Source: an uncultured Bacteroidales bacterium (GTDB lineage Bacteria > Bacteroidota > Bacteroidia > Bacteroidales > UBA932). Taken from it: DNA of 51,020 nucleotides. A model generated the notes under the pieces. It worked only from the letters and a program-made list of their open reading frames with translations. It had not been told where the DNA came from and did no database searches. Made by a program: the position numbers and the translations under genes. The stretch covers positions 884 to 51,903 of the forward strand of contig ONIQ01000012.1 in assembly GCA_900317925.1 (NCBI GenBank), given 5' to 3'. Positions 33,080 through 42,030 of this stretch are shown one piece after another. Every line of letters starts with the position of its first letter. Within the stretch, counting starts at the first letter, position 1.

Positions 33080-35023
33080 ATGGCATATTTGAAGTTCAAC
33101 AAGGCCGAACTGGTGAATCTGTCTTATTCGCTCAAGCGGGAAATCATTTCCGCGAACAAGACGGGGGCGATTTGCAACACGTCCATCGTTACCTGTAATA
33201 CGCGCCGCTATCACGGTCTCCTGTCCGTTCCGGTGGATGCGTTCGGGGGAGCGTTGCACCTGTTGCTGTCGTCGCTGGACGAGAGTCTGGTGCTGGGCGG
33301 AAAGCGGTTCAATCTTGGCATTCATTGCTATGGGGACATCTATGAACCCCGCGGCCACAAATACATCGTGGATTTCTACCTGGATCCCATCCCCCGTATC
33401 GTGTACCGGGTGGGAGAGATTTTATTGCAGAAGACGATCCTGCTTACCCCTGATCACGACCAGGTCCTCCTGCGCTACGAATTGCTGGAGGCCCCGGCCC
33501 CGGTGGTGCTGGAACTGAAGCCTTTCCTGGCCTTCCGCAACCTGCATGCCCTGACGCAGGAGAACGCAGATGCCCGGACCGAGGCCGATGAATGCGACGG
33601 GGGCGTGTCTTTCTGCCTGTATCCGGGCTTCCCGGACCTGCACCTGCAGGTGAGCGATTCGTCGGCAGTCTTCCACAGCAGTCCCTGCTGGTACAAGGGC
33701 ATTACCTATTCCGACGAATACCGCCGCGGCTTCGACTGCAAAGAGGACCTCTTCGTCCCCGGCTCGTTCGAGGCACGGCTGAAACCGGGAGATTCCCTGG
33801 TCTTTTCCGCTTCGGTGGACGAGATGAAACATACCCAGCTGAAGCGCCGTTTCTCGGCCTATCAGGCCAAGATGCAGGACGTGGAAAGCTACCATGACCA
33901 GCTGGTGCGCTGGGCCGACCTGCTGATACGCGAACGCCATGGCCGCAAGCAGATTACCGCCGGTTTCTCCTGGATGACGACGGGCCTCCTGCGCGAGACC
34001 TTGTACACCCTGCCCGGCCTGACCCTCTATGCCCGTGACGACAAGGCTTCCTTCGAAGAGATCCTGGACAACCTGATTGAGGACGAGCAGGAACGCCTCT
34101 TCCACCGGACTACCCAGGTGGAGGCCCCGCTGCGCCTGGCCGACTGCCTGCAGCAGTACATCGAATGCGGCGCCGATCCCCGCAGGGTCTGGAAGAAATA
34201 TGGCGCCACGATGATGCGGGTGGTGGAAAGTTACGGACCCGGCCGCCGCAAAGAGGTGGCCCTTCATCCCAACGGCCTGGTCTGGGCCCAGATGGATCAC
34301 GTGGCCCTGTCCTGGATGAATGCCTATATCAACGGGGAACCGGTTACCGAGCGTGCCGGTTACCAGGTGGAAACCAATTCCTTCTGGTACAATTCCCTGT
34401 GCTTCTCCATCGACATGGAAAACCGGTACGGTCCGAAGGACGGCGAATTTGTGAAACGCTGGACGCCGGTCCGCGACAAGGCGCGGGAAAGCTTCATGGA
34501 GGTGTTCTGGGATCCCCGGCAGAAATTGCTGGCCGACTATGTGGACGATTCCGGACGCCACATGGATATCCGTCCCAATATGCTCTATGCCCTCCGGATG
34601 CGGTATTCCCCGGTGGACGAAGAACTCGCCCCCCTCATCCTGAAGGTGGTGGACAATGAACTGGTAACCCGCCGCGGCATCCGCACCCTGTCCCCGCGCG
34701 ACGTGCGGTACAAAGGGGTTTACGAAGGCACGCAGATCGAACGTGACCTGGCCTATCACCAGGGATGTACGCGTCCGTCGCTGCTGGGCGTCTATGTCGA
34801 TGTCTGTTTCAAGGTGCGCGGCGCGGCCTTCCTGAACAAGGCCGAGTGGCTGGTGAAGGGCTTTGCCGAAGATCTTTCCAAACACGGCGTGGGCGCCTTC
34901 TCGGAGCTCTACGACGGAGATCCGCCGCACGAGCCGCACGGCGCCATCTGCTCGGCGACCGCCATTGCCGCCCTGCTCACCGTGGAACTGCGCATCAAAC
35001 GCTATAAGGAGGAAATGAAATGA
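33080..35023 (+). CDS. Glycogen debranching enzyme (amylo-alpha-1,6-glucosidase type)
   Basis: Protein of 647 residues with an N-terminal GDE_N domain (SIVTCNTRRYHGLLSVPVDA) and a C-terminal (alpha/alpha)6 glucosidase-like domain (VALHPNGLVWAQMDHVALSW; DIRPNMLYALRMRYSP; QIERDLAYHQGCTRPSLLGV). This is the GH133 type found in Bacteroidetes glycogen loci, expected to release glucose from alpha-1,6 branch points. It starts one base after glgB, and its stop overlaps the next ATG (ATGA). Confidence 0.9.
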   Translation: MAYLKFNKAELVNLSYSLKREIISANKTGAICNTSIVTCNTRRYHGLLSVPVDAFGGALHLLLSSLDESLVLGGKRFNLGIHCYGDIYEPRGHKYIVDFYLDPIPRIVYRVGEILLQKTILLTPDHDQVLLRYELLEAPAPVVLELKPFLAFRNLHALTQENADARTEADECDGGVSFCLYPGFPDLHLQVSDSSAVFHSSPCWYKGITYSDEYRRGFDCKEDLFVPGSFEARLKPGDSLVFSASVDEMKHTQLKRRFSAYQAKMQDVESYHDQLVRWADLLIRERHGRKQITAGFSWMTTGLLRETLYTLPGLTLYARDDKASFEEILDNLIEDEQERLFHRTTQVEAPLRLADCLQQYIECGADPRRVWKKYGATMMRVVESYGPGRRKEVALHPNGLVWAQMDHVALSWMNAYINGEPVTERAGYQVETNSFWYNSLCFSIDMENRYGPKDGEFVKRWTPVRDKARESFMEVFWDPRQKLLADYVDDSGRHMDIRPNMLYALRMRYSPVDEELAPLILKVVDNELVTRRGIRTLSPRDVRYKGVYEGTQIERDLAYHQGCTRPSLLGVYVDVCFKVRGAAFLNKAEWLVKGFAEDLSKHGVGAFSELYDGDPPHEPHGAICSATAIAALLTVELRIKRYKEEMK

Positions 35024-36312
35024 GAGTGCTGATGTTTGGTTGGGAGTTCCCTCCGCATATCGCCGGAGGACTCGGGACGGCCTGCTACGGTATCGTCAAA
35101 GGCTTGGCATACAACGGGGTGGAGACCCTGTTCGTGATGCCGTCGGCCTCGGGTGACGAAGATACCGAAGCGGCCACCATCATTAATGCGAGCGACGTGC
35201 CGGTGGATACGGTTTCCACCTCGGTCGAGGATTTCCTGGACAAGGTTAAATTCATCCATATCGGCACCAATATGCTCCCGTATATCAATCCGGAGGAGTT
35301 CAGTTCCATCGTGGAGGAGGAACGCCGCCGGCAGGTGAAGGATTTCCGCATCCAGTACGGTCAGAAATACAAATTTTCCGGGAAATACGGGGCCAACCTG
35401 CTGGAAGAAGTGGCCCGTTACGCCATGGTGGGCGGTACCATCGCCATGGAACGCCGGGATGAATTCGACATCATCCATGCACACGACTGGCTGACCTACA
35501 TGGCCGGCATCGCGGCGAAGGAACTGACCGGCAAGCCCCTGGTGGTCCACGTCCATGCCACGTCTTACGACCGCGGGGACGAGAACCACATCGACACCCG
35601 CGTGCTGGATATCGAGAAGCGCGGCATGCTGGCAGCCGATAAGGTGGTGACGGTGAGCGACCTCACGCGGGGGATCGTGATCAACAAGTACGGGATCGAT
35701 CCCGCCAAGGTGGTCACCGTTCACAATGCGGTGGATTTCAGCGGCCGGGAGAACCTGCAGGTGGAACGCGGCATCCGCGACAAGGTGGTTACCTTCCTGG
35801 GCCGCATCACCTTCCAGAAGGGCCCCGAGTATTTTATCGAGGCGGCGGCGAAGGTGCTCAAACGCACCAGCGGCGTCCGCTTTGTCATGGCCGGCAGCGG
35901 CGATATGATGAACCGTTGCATCCGCCATGTCGCCCGCCTGGGCATATCGGACCGCTTCCACTTCACGGGATTCCTCCGCGGAACGGATGTGCAGAAGATG
36001 TTCGCCCTTTCGGATGTATACGTGATGCCTTCTGTCTCGGAGCCGTTCGGGATCTCTCCGCTGGAAGCCATGCGGACGGGCGTCCCGTCGGTGATTTCGC
36101 GCCAGAGCGGTGCGGCCGAAGTGCTGAAATATGCCTTTAAGGTGGATTTCTGGGATGTCGATGCCATGGCGGACCAGATTTACGCCCTTCTCCAATACCC
36201 CGCCTTGGCAAAGTTCGCCGCCAAGCAGGGCTTCGATGAGGTGAATACCCTCAAATGGAACGCCGCAACGGCGAAATTGAAGAAAGTTTATGAAAGTGTA
36301 CTAAAACAATAG
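35020..36312 (+). CDS. Glycogen synthase-like glycosyltransferase
   Basis: GT-B enzyme of 430 residues with the N-terminal MRVLMFGWEFPPHIAGGLGT loop (nucleotide-sugar/acceptor site) and the C-terminal EPFGISPLEAM, an E-x7-E motif of retaining glycosyltransferases. The sequence is GT4/GT5-like and is the form annotated as glycogen synthase in Bacteroidetes. The donor (UDP- or ADP-glucose) cannot be read from the sequence. No ADP-glucose pyrophosphorylase gene lies in the window. It overlaps the debranching gene by 4 nt. Confidence 0.85.
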   Translation: MRVLMFGWEFPPHIAGGLGTACYGIVKGLAYNGVETLFVMPSASGDEDTEAATIINASDVPVDTVSTSVEDFLDKVKFIHIGTNMLPYINPEEFSSIVEEERRRQVKDFRIQYGQKYKFSGKYGANLLEEVARYAMVGGTIAMERRDEFDIIHAHDWLTYMAGIAAKELTGKPLVVHVHATSYDRGDENHIDTRVLDIEKRGMLAADKVVTVSDLTRGIVINKYGIDPAKVVTVHNAVDFSGRENLQVERGIRDKVVTFLGRITFQKGPEYFIEAAAKVLKRTSGVRFVMAGSGDMMNRCIRHVARLGISDRFHFTGFLRGTDVQKMFALSDVYVMPSVSEPFGISPLEAMRTGVPSVISRQSGAAEVLKYAFKVDFWDVDAMADQIYALLQYPALAKFAAKQGFDEVNTLKWNAATAKLKKVYESVLKQ

Positions 36313-36315
36313 CGT

Positions 36316-37566
36316 ATGAAAAAGTCGGTCTGTCTATATTTCCAGGTCCACCAGCCCACGCGGCTGCGCCTGTACAGGTTTTTCGATATCGGCAAGGATT
36401 CCCACTACTATGACGATTTTGCCGACCGGACCATCCTCAAGCGGGTGGCACAGAAGTGCTATCTGCCGATGAACCAGTTGCTGCTGGATGTCATCAAGCA
36501 GCAGAAAGGGGCATTCAAGGTGGCTTTTTCGCTCTCCGGCAGCGTGCTGGAGCAGTTTGAGCGCTATGCCCCCGAAGTGATTGATTCGTTCCGCGCCCTG
36601 GCCGATACCGGCTGCGTGGAATTCCTGGCCGAGACCTATTACCACTCCCTGGCCTCGCTGGCTTCGGAGGCCGAATTCAGCCACCAGGTGCTCAAACACA
36701 AGGCCTTGGTGGAGCAGCTCTTCGGCCAGACGCCGAAAACGTTCCGGAACACCGAGCTCATCTATTCCGACAGCATCGGCAAGCAGGTCTATCAGCTGGG
36801 CTTCAAGACGATGCTTACCGAGGGCGCCCGCCATATCATGGGTTGGAAGAGCCCGGACTATGTATATTCCTGCGCCGAGCAGCCCAAACTGAAACTGCTG
36901 TTGCGGAACTACTCGCTCAGCGACGACATTGCTTTCCGTTTCTCGGACAAGGGTTGGAAAGACTGGCCCCTGACGGCCGAGAAATACCTTTCCTGGCTGA
37001 AACAGTCCGAAGGGGAAATCATCAACCTCTTCATGGATTACGAGACCTTCGGGGAGCACCAGGCTGCCTCCAGCGGCATTTTCGACTTTATGCGTTATCT
37101 GCCGGAGGCCATCACGCAGGATGGTACCTTCGAGTTTGTCACGCCTTCCCAGGCGGCCCGCAAACACAAGGCCGTGGCACCCATCGATGTGCCGCAAACC
37201 ATCTCCTGGGCCGACGAAGAGCGCGACGTGACGGCCTGGCTGGGCAATGAGCTCCAGCAGGATGCCTTCAACAAGCTCTACGCCCAGACAGAAAAACTCT
37301 CCATCCTGAACAATCCGACCCTCTGGGAGGACTTCGGTCACCTGCAGGAGAGCGACCATTTTTACTACATGTGCACAAAATTCTTCTCCGATGGGGAAGT
37401 GCACAAGTATTTCAACCCGTATGATACGCCCTATGAGGCATTTATCAATTATATGAATGTGTTGAGTGACTTTATCATCCGCGTGAATGACGCCCTGACG
37501 GTTTCGACGCCGGAGGTCGCCGCGCCCGCGAAAAAGAAGACGGTCACGAGAACGAAAAAAAAGTAA
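36316..37566 (+). CDS. GH57 alpha-amylase/glucanotransferase-like enzyme
   Basis: Cytoplasmic GH57 protein of 416 residues acting on alpha-1,4-glucans. N-terminal VCLYFQVHQPTRLRLYRFFD contains the family HQP motif; the likely nucleophile is Glu147 in RNTELIYSD, and the likely acid/base Asp241 in FMDYETFGEHQ. The C-terminus ends in a short Lys/Arg/Thr tail (KKKTVTRTKKK). It sits three bases after the synthase and 15 before the phosphorylase, so it belongs to glycogen turnover. It has no signal peptide. Confidence 0.88.
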   Translation: MKKSVCLYFQVHQPTRLRLYRFFDIGKDSHYYDDFADRTILKRVAQKCYLPMNQLLLDVIKQQKGAFKVAFSLSGSVLEQFERYAPEVIDSFRALADTGCVEFLAETYYHSLASLASEAEFSHQVLKHKALVEQLFGQTPKTFRNTELIYSDSIGKQVYQLGFKTMLTEGARHIMGWKSPDYVYSCAEQPKLKLLLRNYSLSDDIAFRFSDKGWKDWPLTAEKYLSWLKQSEGEIINLFMDYETFGEHQAASSGIFDFMRYLPEAITQDGTFEFVTPSQAARKHKAVAPIDVPQTISWADEERDVTAWLGNELQQDAFNKLYAQTEKLSILNNPTLWEDFGHLQESDHFYYMCTKFFSDGEVHKYFNPYDTPYEAFINYMNVLSDFIIRVNDALTVSTPEVAAPAKKKTVTRTKKK

Positions 37567-37581
37567 AACGAAAAAAAACGA

Positions 37582-40146
37582 ATGAGTTACGAAAGAATTG
37601 CCGTTAACCAGCCCTCCTGGCAGAGCGTGATGGTCACCCGTCACCTCCCGGCCGAAATCAATGGTCTGGAGCGCCTCTCCAAGAATCTGTGGTGGTGCTG
37701 GAATGAGGATGCAAAAGCGTTGTTTAAACTGATAGATGAGGATGTCTGGCACCGGAGCGGACACAATCCGATGGATGTTCTGGATACCGTCAGCCTGAAA
37801 CATTTCAAGGCCCTTGCACAAGATAAAGAGTTCCTGAAAGCCTACAACAAGGTGATGCAGGAGTTCGACAATTATATGGCGCTGAAGGCGGACCGGAAGG
37901 ATCCTTCCATCGCGTATTTCTGCATGGAATATGGCCTGGACGCTTCCTTGCGGATCTATTCCGGCGGCCTGGGTATCCTGGCCGGCGACTACCTCAAGGA
38001 AACCAGCGACATGAATGTAAACCTGGTGGCGGTGGGCCTTCTGTACCGTTTCGGCTACTTTACGCAGGTTTTGTCCTCCCATGGCGACCAGGTGGCCCGG
38101 GACGATGCCCAGGACTTCCTGAAGATTCCGGCCGAGCCGGTGCTGGACGCTTCCGGCAACTGGGTCACGACCACGGTGACCTTCCCCGGCCGTACCCTGA
38201 CCGCCCGTATCTGGAAAGTGGCGGTGGGCCGTACGGACCTGTACCTGCTGGATGCCGATTATGAAGCCAACAGCGCCGAAGACCGCCAGGTTACCTGGCA
38301 CCTGTACGGCGGCGACTGGGAGAACCGCCTGAAGCAGGAAATCCTGCTGGGCATCGGCGGTATCCGTGCCCTGCGCGCCCTGGGCCTCAACCCGACCATC
38401 TATCACTGCAACGAGGGTCACGCCGCCTTCATCGGCCTGGAACGCTTGCGTGAATACATGCAGAACGACCACCTGGACTTCGAGGAAGCCCTGGAGGTGG
38501 TGCGCGGATCGTCCCTCTTTACCACGCATACGCCGGTGCCCGCCGGCCACGATGCGTTCGAAGAGAACATGATGCGCCGGTATTTCGGCCATTATCCGCA
38601 GCGGTTCGGCATTGACTGGGAGCGCATGATGAGCCTGGGCCGCCTGAATCCCCGCGATCCGGAAGAACGCTTCTCCATGAGCAAGCTGGCCGCCAACATT
38701 TCGCAGAACGTCAACGGCGTGTCCATGCTGCATGGACAGGTGTCCCGCGACATCTTCTCCAGCCTCTACCCGGGTTATCTGCCCGAGGAGCTATATATAA
38801 GCTATGTGACCAACGGCGTGCATTATCCCACGTGGACGGCCAAGGAATGGAAAGCCATCCATGCCAAGGTCTTCGGGGAGGAATTCAAGACGCACCATTA
38901 CGACAAAAAGTGTTTCGAAGGCATTTACAAGGTGGGCGATGAAGAGATCTGGAACGTCCGCAAACAGTTGAAGCGGCATCTCATCGAAGTCATCAACGAG
39001 AAGCTGTCCGATCCTTCCCTGGGCAACCACTACTCGCCGAAGGAGATTGTGACCATTCACGATACGCTGCGGGACGATGTGCTCACCATCGGTTTCGCCC
39101 GCCGGTTCGCGACCTACAAACGGGCGACCCTGCTGTTCAGCGATCTGGACCGCCTGGATGCCATCGTGAACGATCCCAAGCGTCCGGTGCAGTTCATCTT
39201 TGCGGGCAAGGCCCACCCGGCCGATAGCGCGGGACAGGACCTGATCCGCCAGATTATTGCCATTTCCAAGCAGGAACGCTTCATCGGAAAGATCGTGTTC
39301 GTGCCCGGATACGATATCTGGGTGGCCAAGCGCCTGGTGCAGGGCGTGGATGTGTGGCTGAACAATCCCACGCGTCCGCAGGAAGCCTCCGGAACGTCCG
39401 GCGAAAAGGCTGCGATGAACGGCGTGATGCATTTCTCCGTCCTGGACGGCTGGTGGGTGGAAGGCTACAAGGAAGGTGCCGGCTGGGCGCTTCCGCAGGA
39501 GACCATGTACAATGACAACAACTACCAGAATGAACTGGACGCCGCTACGGAATACGCCATTATCGAGAACGAAATCGCCCCGGCTTATTACGATATCGAT
39601 CCGGTCACGGGACGCTCGTCCAAGTGGATCGGATACATCCGCAACACCATTGCGCAGGTGGCCTGCAACTTTACCACCAACCGCATGCTGACGGATTATC
39701 TGAACCAGTATTACGACCCTCAGGCGGCCCGAACGGCCGAACTCTGCGCCGACGATTTTGCCCAGGCCAGGAAGATCGCGGCCTGGAAGAAGCACATGCG
39801 TGCCGAATGGTGGAATGTTCAGGTGGTGTCCTATACCCAGCCCGATGCTTCTTACAGCCTCTCTCCGACCAATAGCCTGGAGTCTGAGGTGGTGTTGCGG
39901 ATCGGGGACCTGGATCCGAACGAAATCGGTGTGGAGATTCTCTTTACGACAACCGGGAAAGACGGCCGTCAGCATATTCGCGATGTGGCTGAGTACGAGG
40001 TGGTTGAATGCAACGCCGGCGTAGCCCGTTACCGGGCGTCCATCCTGCCGGAGCGCACGGGTATGTACCAGGTGGCAACGCGGATGTACGCCAAGAATCC
40101 GTTGCTGCCGCACCGCCAGGATTTCGAGCTGGTTCGTTGGCTGTAA
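37582..40146 (+). CDS. glgP: Alpha-glucan (glycogen) phosphorylase
   Basis: GT35 enzyme that releases glucose 1-phosphate from glycogen. An N-terminal DUF3417-type domain (INGLERLSKNLWWCWNEDAK) precedes the catalytic core, which has NEGHAAF and TTHTPVPAGHD. The PLP-binding Lys is Lys609 in GTSGEKAAMNG. At 854 residues it has the size of the bacterial alpha-glucan phosphorylase subfamily with an extra C-terminal region. Last glycogen gene of the block; ribF follows 7 nt later. Confidence 0.93.
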   Translation: MSYERIAVNQPSWQSVMVTRHLPAEINGLERLSKNLWWCWNEDAKALFKLIDEDVWHRSGHNPMDVLDTVSLKHFKALAQDKEFLKAYNKVMQEFDNYMALKADRKDPSIAYFCMEYGLDASLRIYSGGLGILAGDYLKETSDMNVNLVAVGLLYRFGYFTQVLSSHGDQVARDDAQDFLKIPAEPVLDASGNWVTTTVTFPGRTLTARIWKVAVGRTDLYLLDADYEANSAEDRQVTWHLYGGDWENRLKQEILLGIGGIRALRALGLNPTIYHCNEGHAAFIGLERLREYMQNDHLDFEEALEVVRGSSLFTTHTPVPAGHDAFEENMMRRYFGHYPQRFGIDWERMMSLGRLNPRDPEERFSMSKLAANISQNVNGVSMLHGQVSRDIFSSLYPGYLPEELYISYVTNGVHYPTWTAKEWKAIHAKVFGEEFKTHHYDKKCFEGIYKVGDEEIWNVRKQLKRHLIEVINEKLSDPSLGNHYSPKEIVTIHDTLRDDVLTIGFARRFATYKRATLLFSDLDRLDAIVNDPKRPVQFIFAGKAHPADSAGQDLIRQIIAISKQERFIGKIVFVPGYDIWVAKRLVQGVDVWLNNPTRPQEASGTSGEKAAMNGVMHFSVLDGWWVEGYKEGAGWALPQETMYNDNNYQNELDAATEYAIIENEIAPAYYDIDPVTGRSSKWIGYIRNTIAQVACNFTTNRMLTDYLNQYYDPQAARTAELCADDFAQARKIAAWKKHMRAEWWNVQVVSYTQPDASYSLSPTNSLESEVVLRIGDLDPNEIGVEILFTTTGKDGRQHIRDVAEYEVVECNAGVARYRASILPERTGMYQVATRMYAKNPLLPHRQDFELVRWL

Positions 40147-40153
40147 GGGAACG

Positions 40154-41068
40154 ATGATTGTTGCAACCGGTTTTTTCGACGGCGTCCATCTGGGACACCG
40201 TCAGGTGATCCGGCAGCTTGTCGAAACGGCTGCGGCCCGGGGGGATGAGAGCATGGTGCTCACCTTCTGGCCGCATCCGCGTACCGTCCTGCAGGATGAT
40301 GCGCGCAGTCTCCGCCTGCTTTCTACCCTGGCCGAAAAGAAGGCGCTTTTGACGGAATTGGGCGTGGACCATGTGGAGGTCCTGCCCTTTTCGCGGGAGT
40401 TTAGCCGCTGGACGGCGCGGGAGTATCTGGAGGAGGTGGTCATCGGCCGGTATGGCGGCCGCGCCATCCTGCTGGGCTACGACAACCGGCTCGGTTCCGA
40501 CGGGCTCGCCCCGGAAGAAATCGCCCGCCTGGCCGCATCCCTTGGCCTGGATGTGATTCGCCCGGAGTGCGTGGCCGGTCCCGGTCCGCTCCGCAGCGGA
40601 AATGCCGGCCGGAGTTTGGCGCCGGAAGGGGCGATCAGCTCGACGAGGATCCGGAAGGAACTGGAAGAGGGCCGGGTGGAAGAAGCGGCCGCGATGCTGG
40701 GCTATCCCTACCGCCTGCACGGCGTGGTGGTGGCCGGAAACCGGCTGGGCCGCACCATCGGTTTCCCCACGGCCAACATGCAGCTCTACGAGCCGCTGAA
40801 ACTAGTTCCCGCCAACGGGGTTTACCAGGTGAAAGTGGAGACGCTGGGTCAGACCTATACCGGCATGTGCAACATTGGTGTTCGCCCTACCGTGGGGGCC
40901 GGAAACGCCCGTACCATTGAAACGCATATCCTTGATTTTAACGAAGATATATACGGTCTTGACATTACCATCTCCTTCTTGCGGAAGGTGCGGGACGAAC
41001 GTCGTTTCGATTCCCTGGACGATTTGCGCGCGCAGTTGGAGAGAGACCGTGCATTTTGTTTTCAATAA
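40154..41068 (+). CDS. ribF: Bifunctional riboflavin kinase/FMN adenylyltransferase
   Basis: Makes FMN and FAD from riboflavin. The N-terminal adenylyltransferase domain carries GFFDGVHLGHRQVI and SSTRIRKEL; the C-terminal flavokinase domain carries GNRLGRTIGFPTANM and the PTxG-like IGVRPTVGAG. At 304 residues it is complete. It is the last gene of the xseAB-glycogen block, and its end overlaps the greA promoter. Confidence 0.95.
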   Translation: MIVATGFFDGVHLGHRQVIRQLVETAAARGDESMVLTFWPHPRTVLQDDARSLRLLSTLAEKKALLTELGVDHVEVLPFSREFSRWTAREYLEEVVIGRYGGRAILLGYDNRLGSDGLAPEEIARLAASLGLDVIRPECVAGPGPLRSGNAGRSLAPEGAISSTRIRKELEEGRVEEAAAMLGYPYRLHGVVVAGNRLGRTIGFPTANMQLYEPLKLVPANGVYQVKVETLGQTYTGMCNIGVRPTVGAGNARTIETHILDFNEDIYGLDITISFLRKVRDERRFDSLDDLRAQLERDRAFCFQ

Positions 41069-41085
41069 TTTTTTATTTATCTTTG
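41055..41085 (+). promoter_or_regulatory. Promoter of greA
   Basis: TTTG (41055-41058), 19 nt, then TATCTTTG (41078-41085). The -33 element lies inside the end of ribF. The leader is about 65 nt. Confidence 0.85.
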
Positions 41086-41153
41086 CACAACAGGGTTCTG
41101 CACATTTGGGCAGGACTCCTTTTTAATTGTTTGTGCTTTAGTTTTAGTAGCAA

Positions 41154-41624
41154 ATGGCAGACATTCATTATATGACCCAGGACGGTCTTGAGAAGCTCAA
41201 GAAGGACCTGGCGGACGCCTTGGCCAAGCGCCCCGAGATCTCGGCGGCGATTGCCGAAGCGCGCGAGAAGGGCGATCTCTCCGAGAACGCCGAATACGAT
41301 GCGGCCCGCGAAGCGCAGGGGCTGCTGGAAATCAAAATAGCCAACCTGAAGAACCTTATCGCCAATGCCAAAATCATCGATGAGTCGCAACTCAGTACCG
41401 AGAAGATTCAGCTGATGAACAAGGTGAAGATCCGCAACCTGGCGAACAAGGCCGTGATGGAGTTCACCATTGTCGGGGAGACCGAGGCGGATTTCGCCCA
41501 CGGCAAGCTGGCGGCCACGACGCCCATCGGACGGGCACTCATGGGCCATTCGAAAGGCGAAGTGGTTGAGGCTCAGGTCCCTTCGGGTGTGATGAAATTT
41601 GAAATCCTGGACATTACCCTGTAA
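41154..41624 (+). CDS. greA: Transcription elongation factor GreA
   Basis: Stimulates cleavage of backtracked RNA by RNA polymerase. The N-terminal coiled coil holds the acidic tip EKGDLSENAEYDAARE, and the C-terminal FKBP-like domain ends GVMKFEILDITL. At 156 residues it is normal. First gene of a three-gene run with the HIT protein (1 nt spacing). Confidence 0.96.
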   Translation: MADIHYMTQDGLEKLKKDLADALAKRPEISAAIAEAREKGDLSENAEYDAAREAQGLLEIKIANLKNLIANAKIIDESQLSTEKIQLMNKVKIRNLANKAVMEFTIVGETEADFAHGKLAATTPIGRALMGHSKGEVVEAQVPSGVMKFEILDITL

Positions 41625-41625
41625 G

Positions 41626-42030
41626 ATGGCAACGATTTTTACCCGGATCGCAAACGGTGAGATTCCTTCGTACAAGGTGGCGGAGGATGCTGATTTCTAT
41701 GCTTTTCTGGATATCAATCCCCTGGCAAAGGGCCATACCCTCGTGATTCCCAAACACGTGGAGGACGACTATATCTTCCACCTGGACGAGCAGACCTACG
41801 CCGGCCTTTGGGCCTTTGCCCGCAAGGTTGCGGTGGCTTTGAAAGCGGCTGTTCCCTGCCAGCGGGTGGGGGTTTGCGTGCTGGGCATGGAAGTCCCGCA
41901 CACCCACATCCACCTGGTTCCGCTCCAGTCCGAGAAGGATCTGAATTTTGCCAATCCCCGTGCCGTCGTAACGCCCGAAGAAAACGCCCGTATCGCGGCA
42001 TCCATCCTCAAAGAGTATGAGAATCTGTAA
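41626..42030 (+). CDS. HIT family nucleotide hydrolase
   Basis: Histidine-triad protein of 134 residues, likely an AMP-lysine or dinucleotide hydrolase. N-terminal MATIFTRIANGEIPSYKVAE and the catalytic triad EVPHTHIHLVPL (H-x-H-x-H) are typical. ATG 41626 lies one base after the greA stop; the frame open upstream overlaps greA and is not used. The next gene starts 14 nt before its stop. Confidence 0.92.
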   Translation: MATIFTRIANGEIPSYKVAEDADFYAFLDINPLAKGHTLVIPKHVEDDYIFHLDEQTYAGLWAFARKVAVALKAAVPCQRVGVCVLGMEVPHTHIHLVPLQSEKDLNFANPRAVVTPEENARIAASILKEYENL

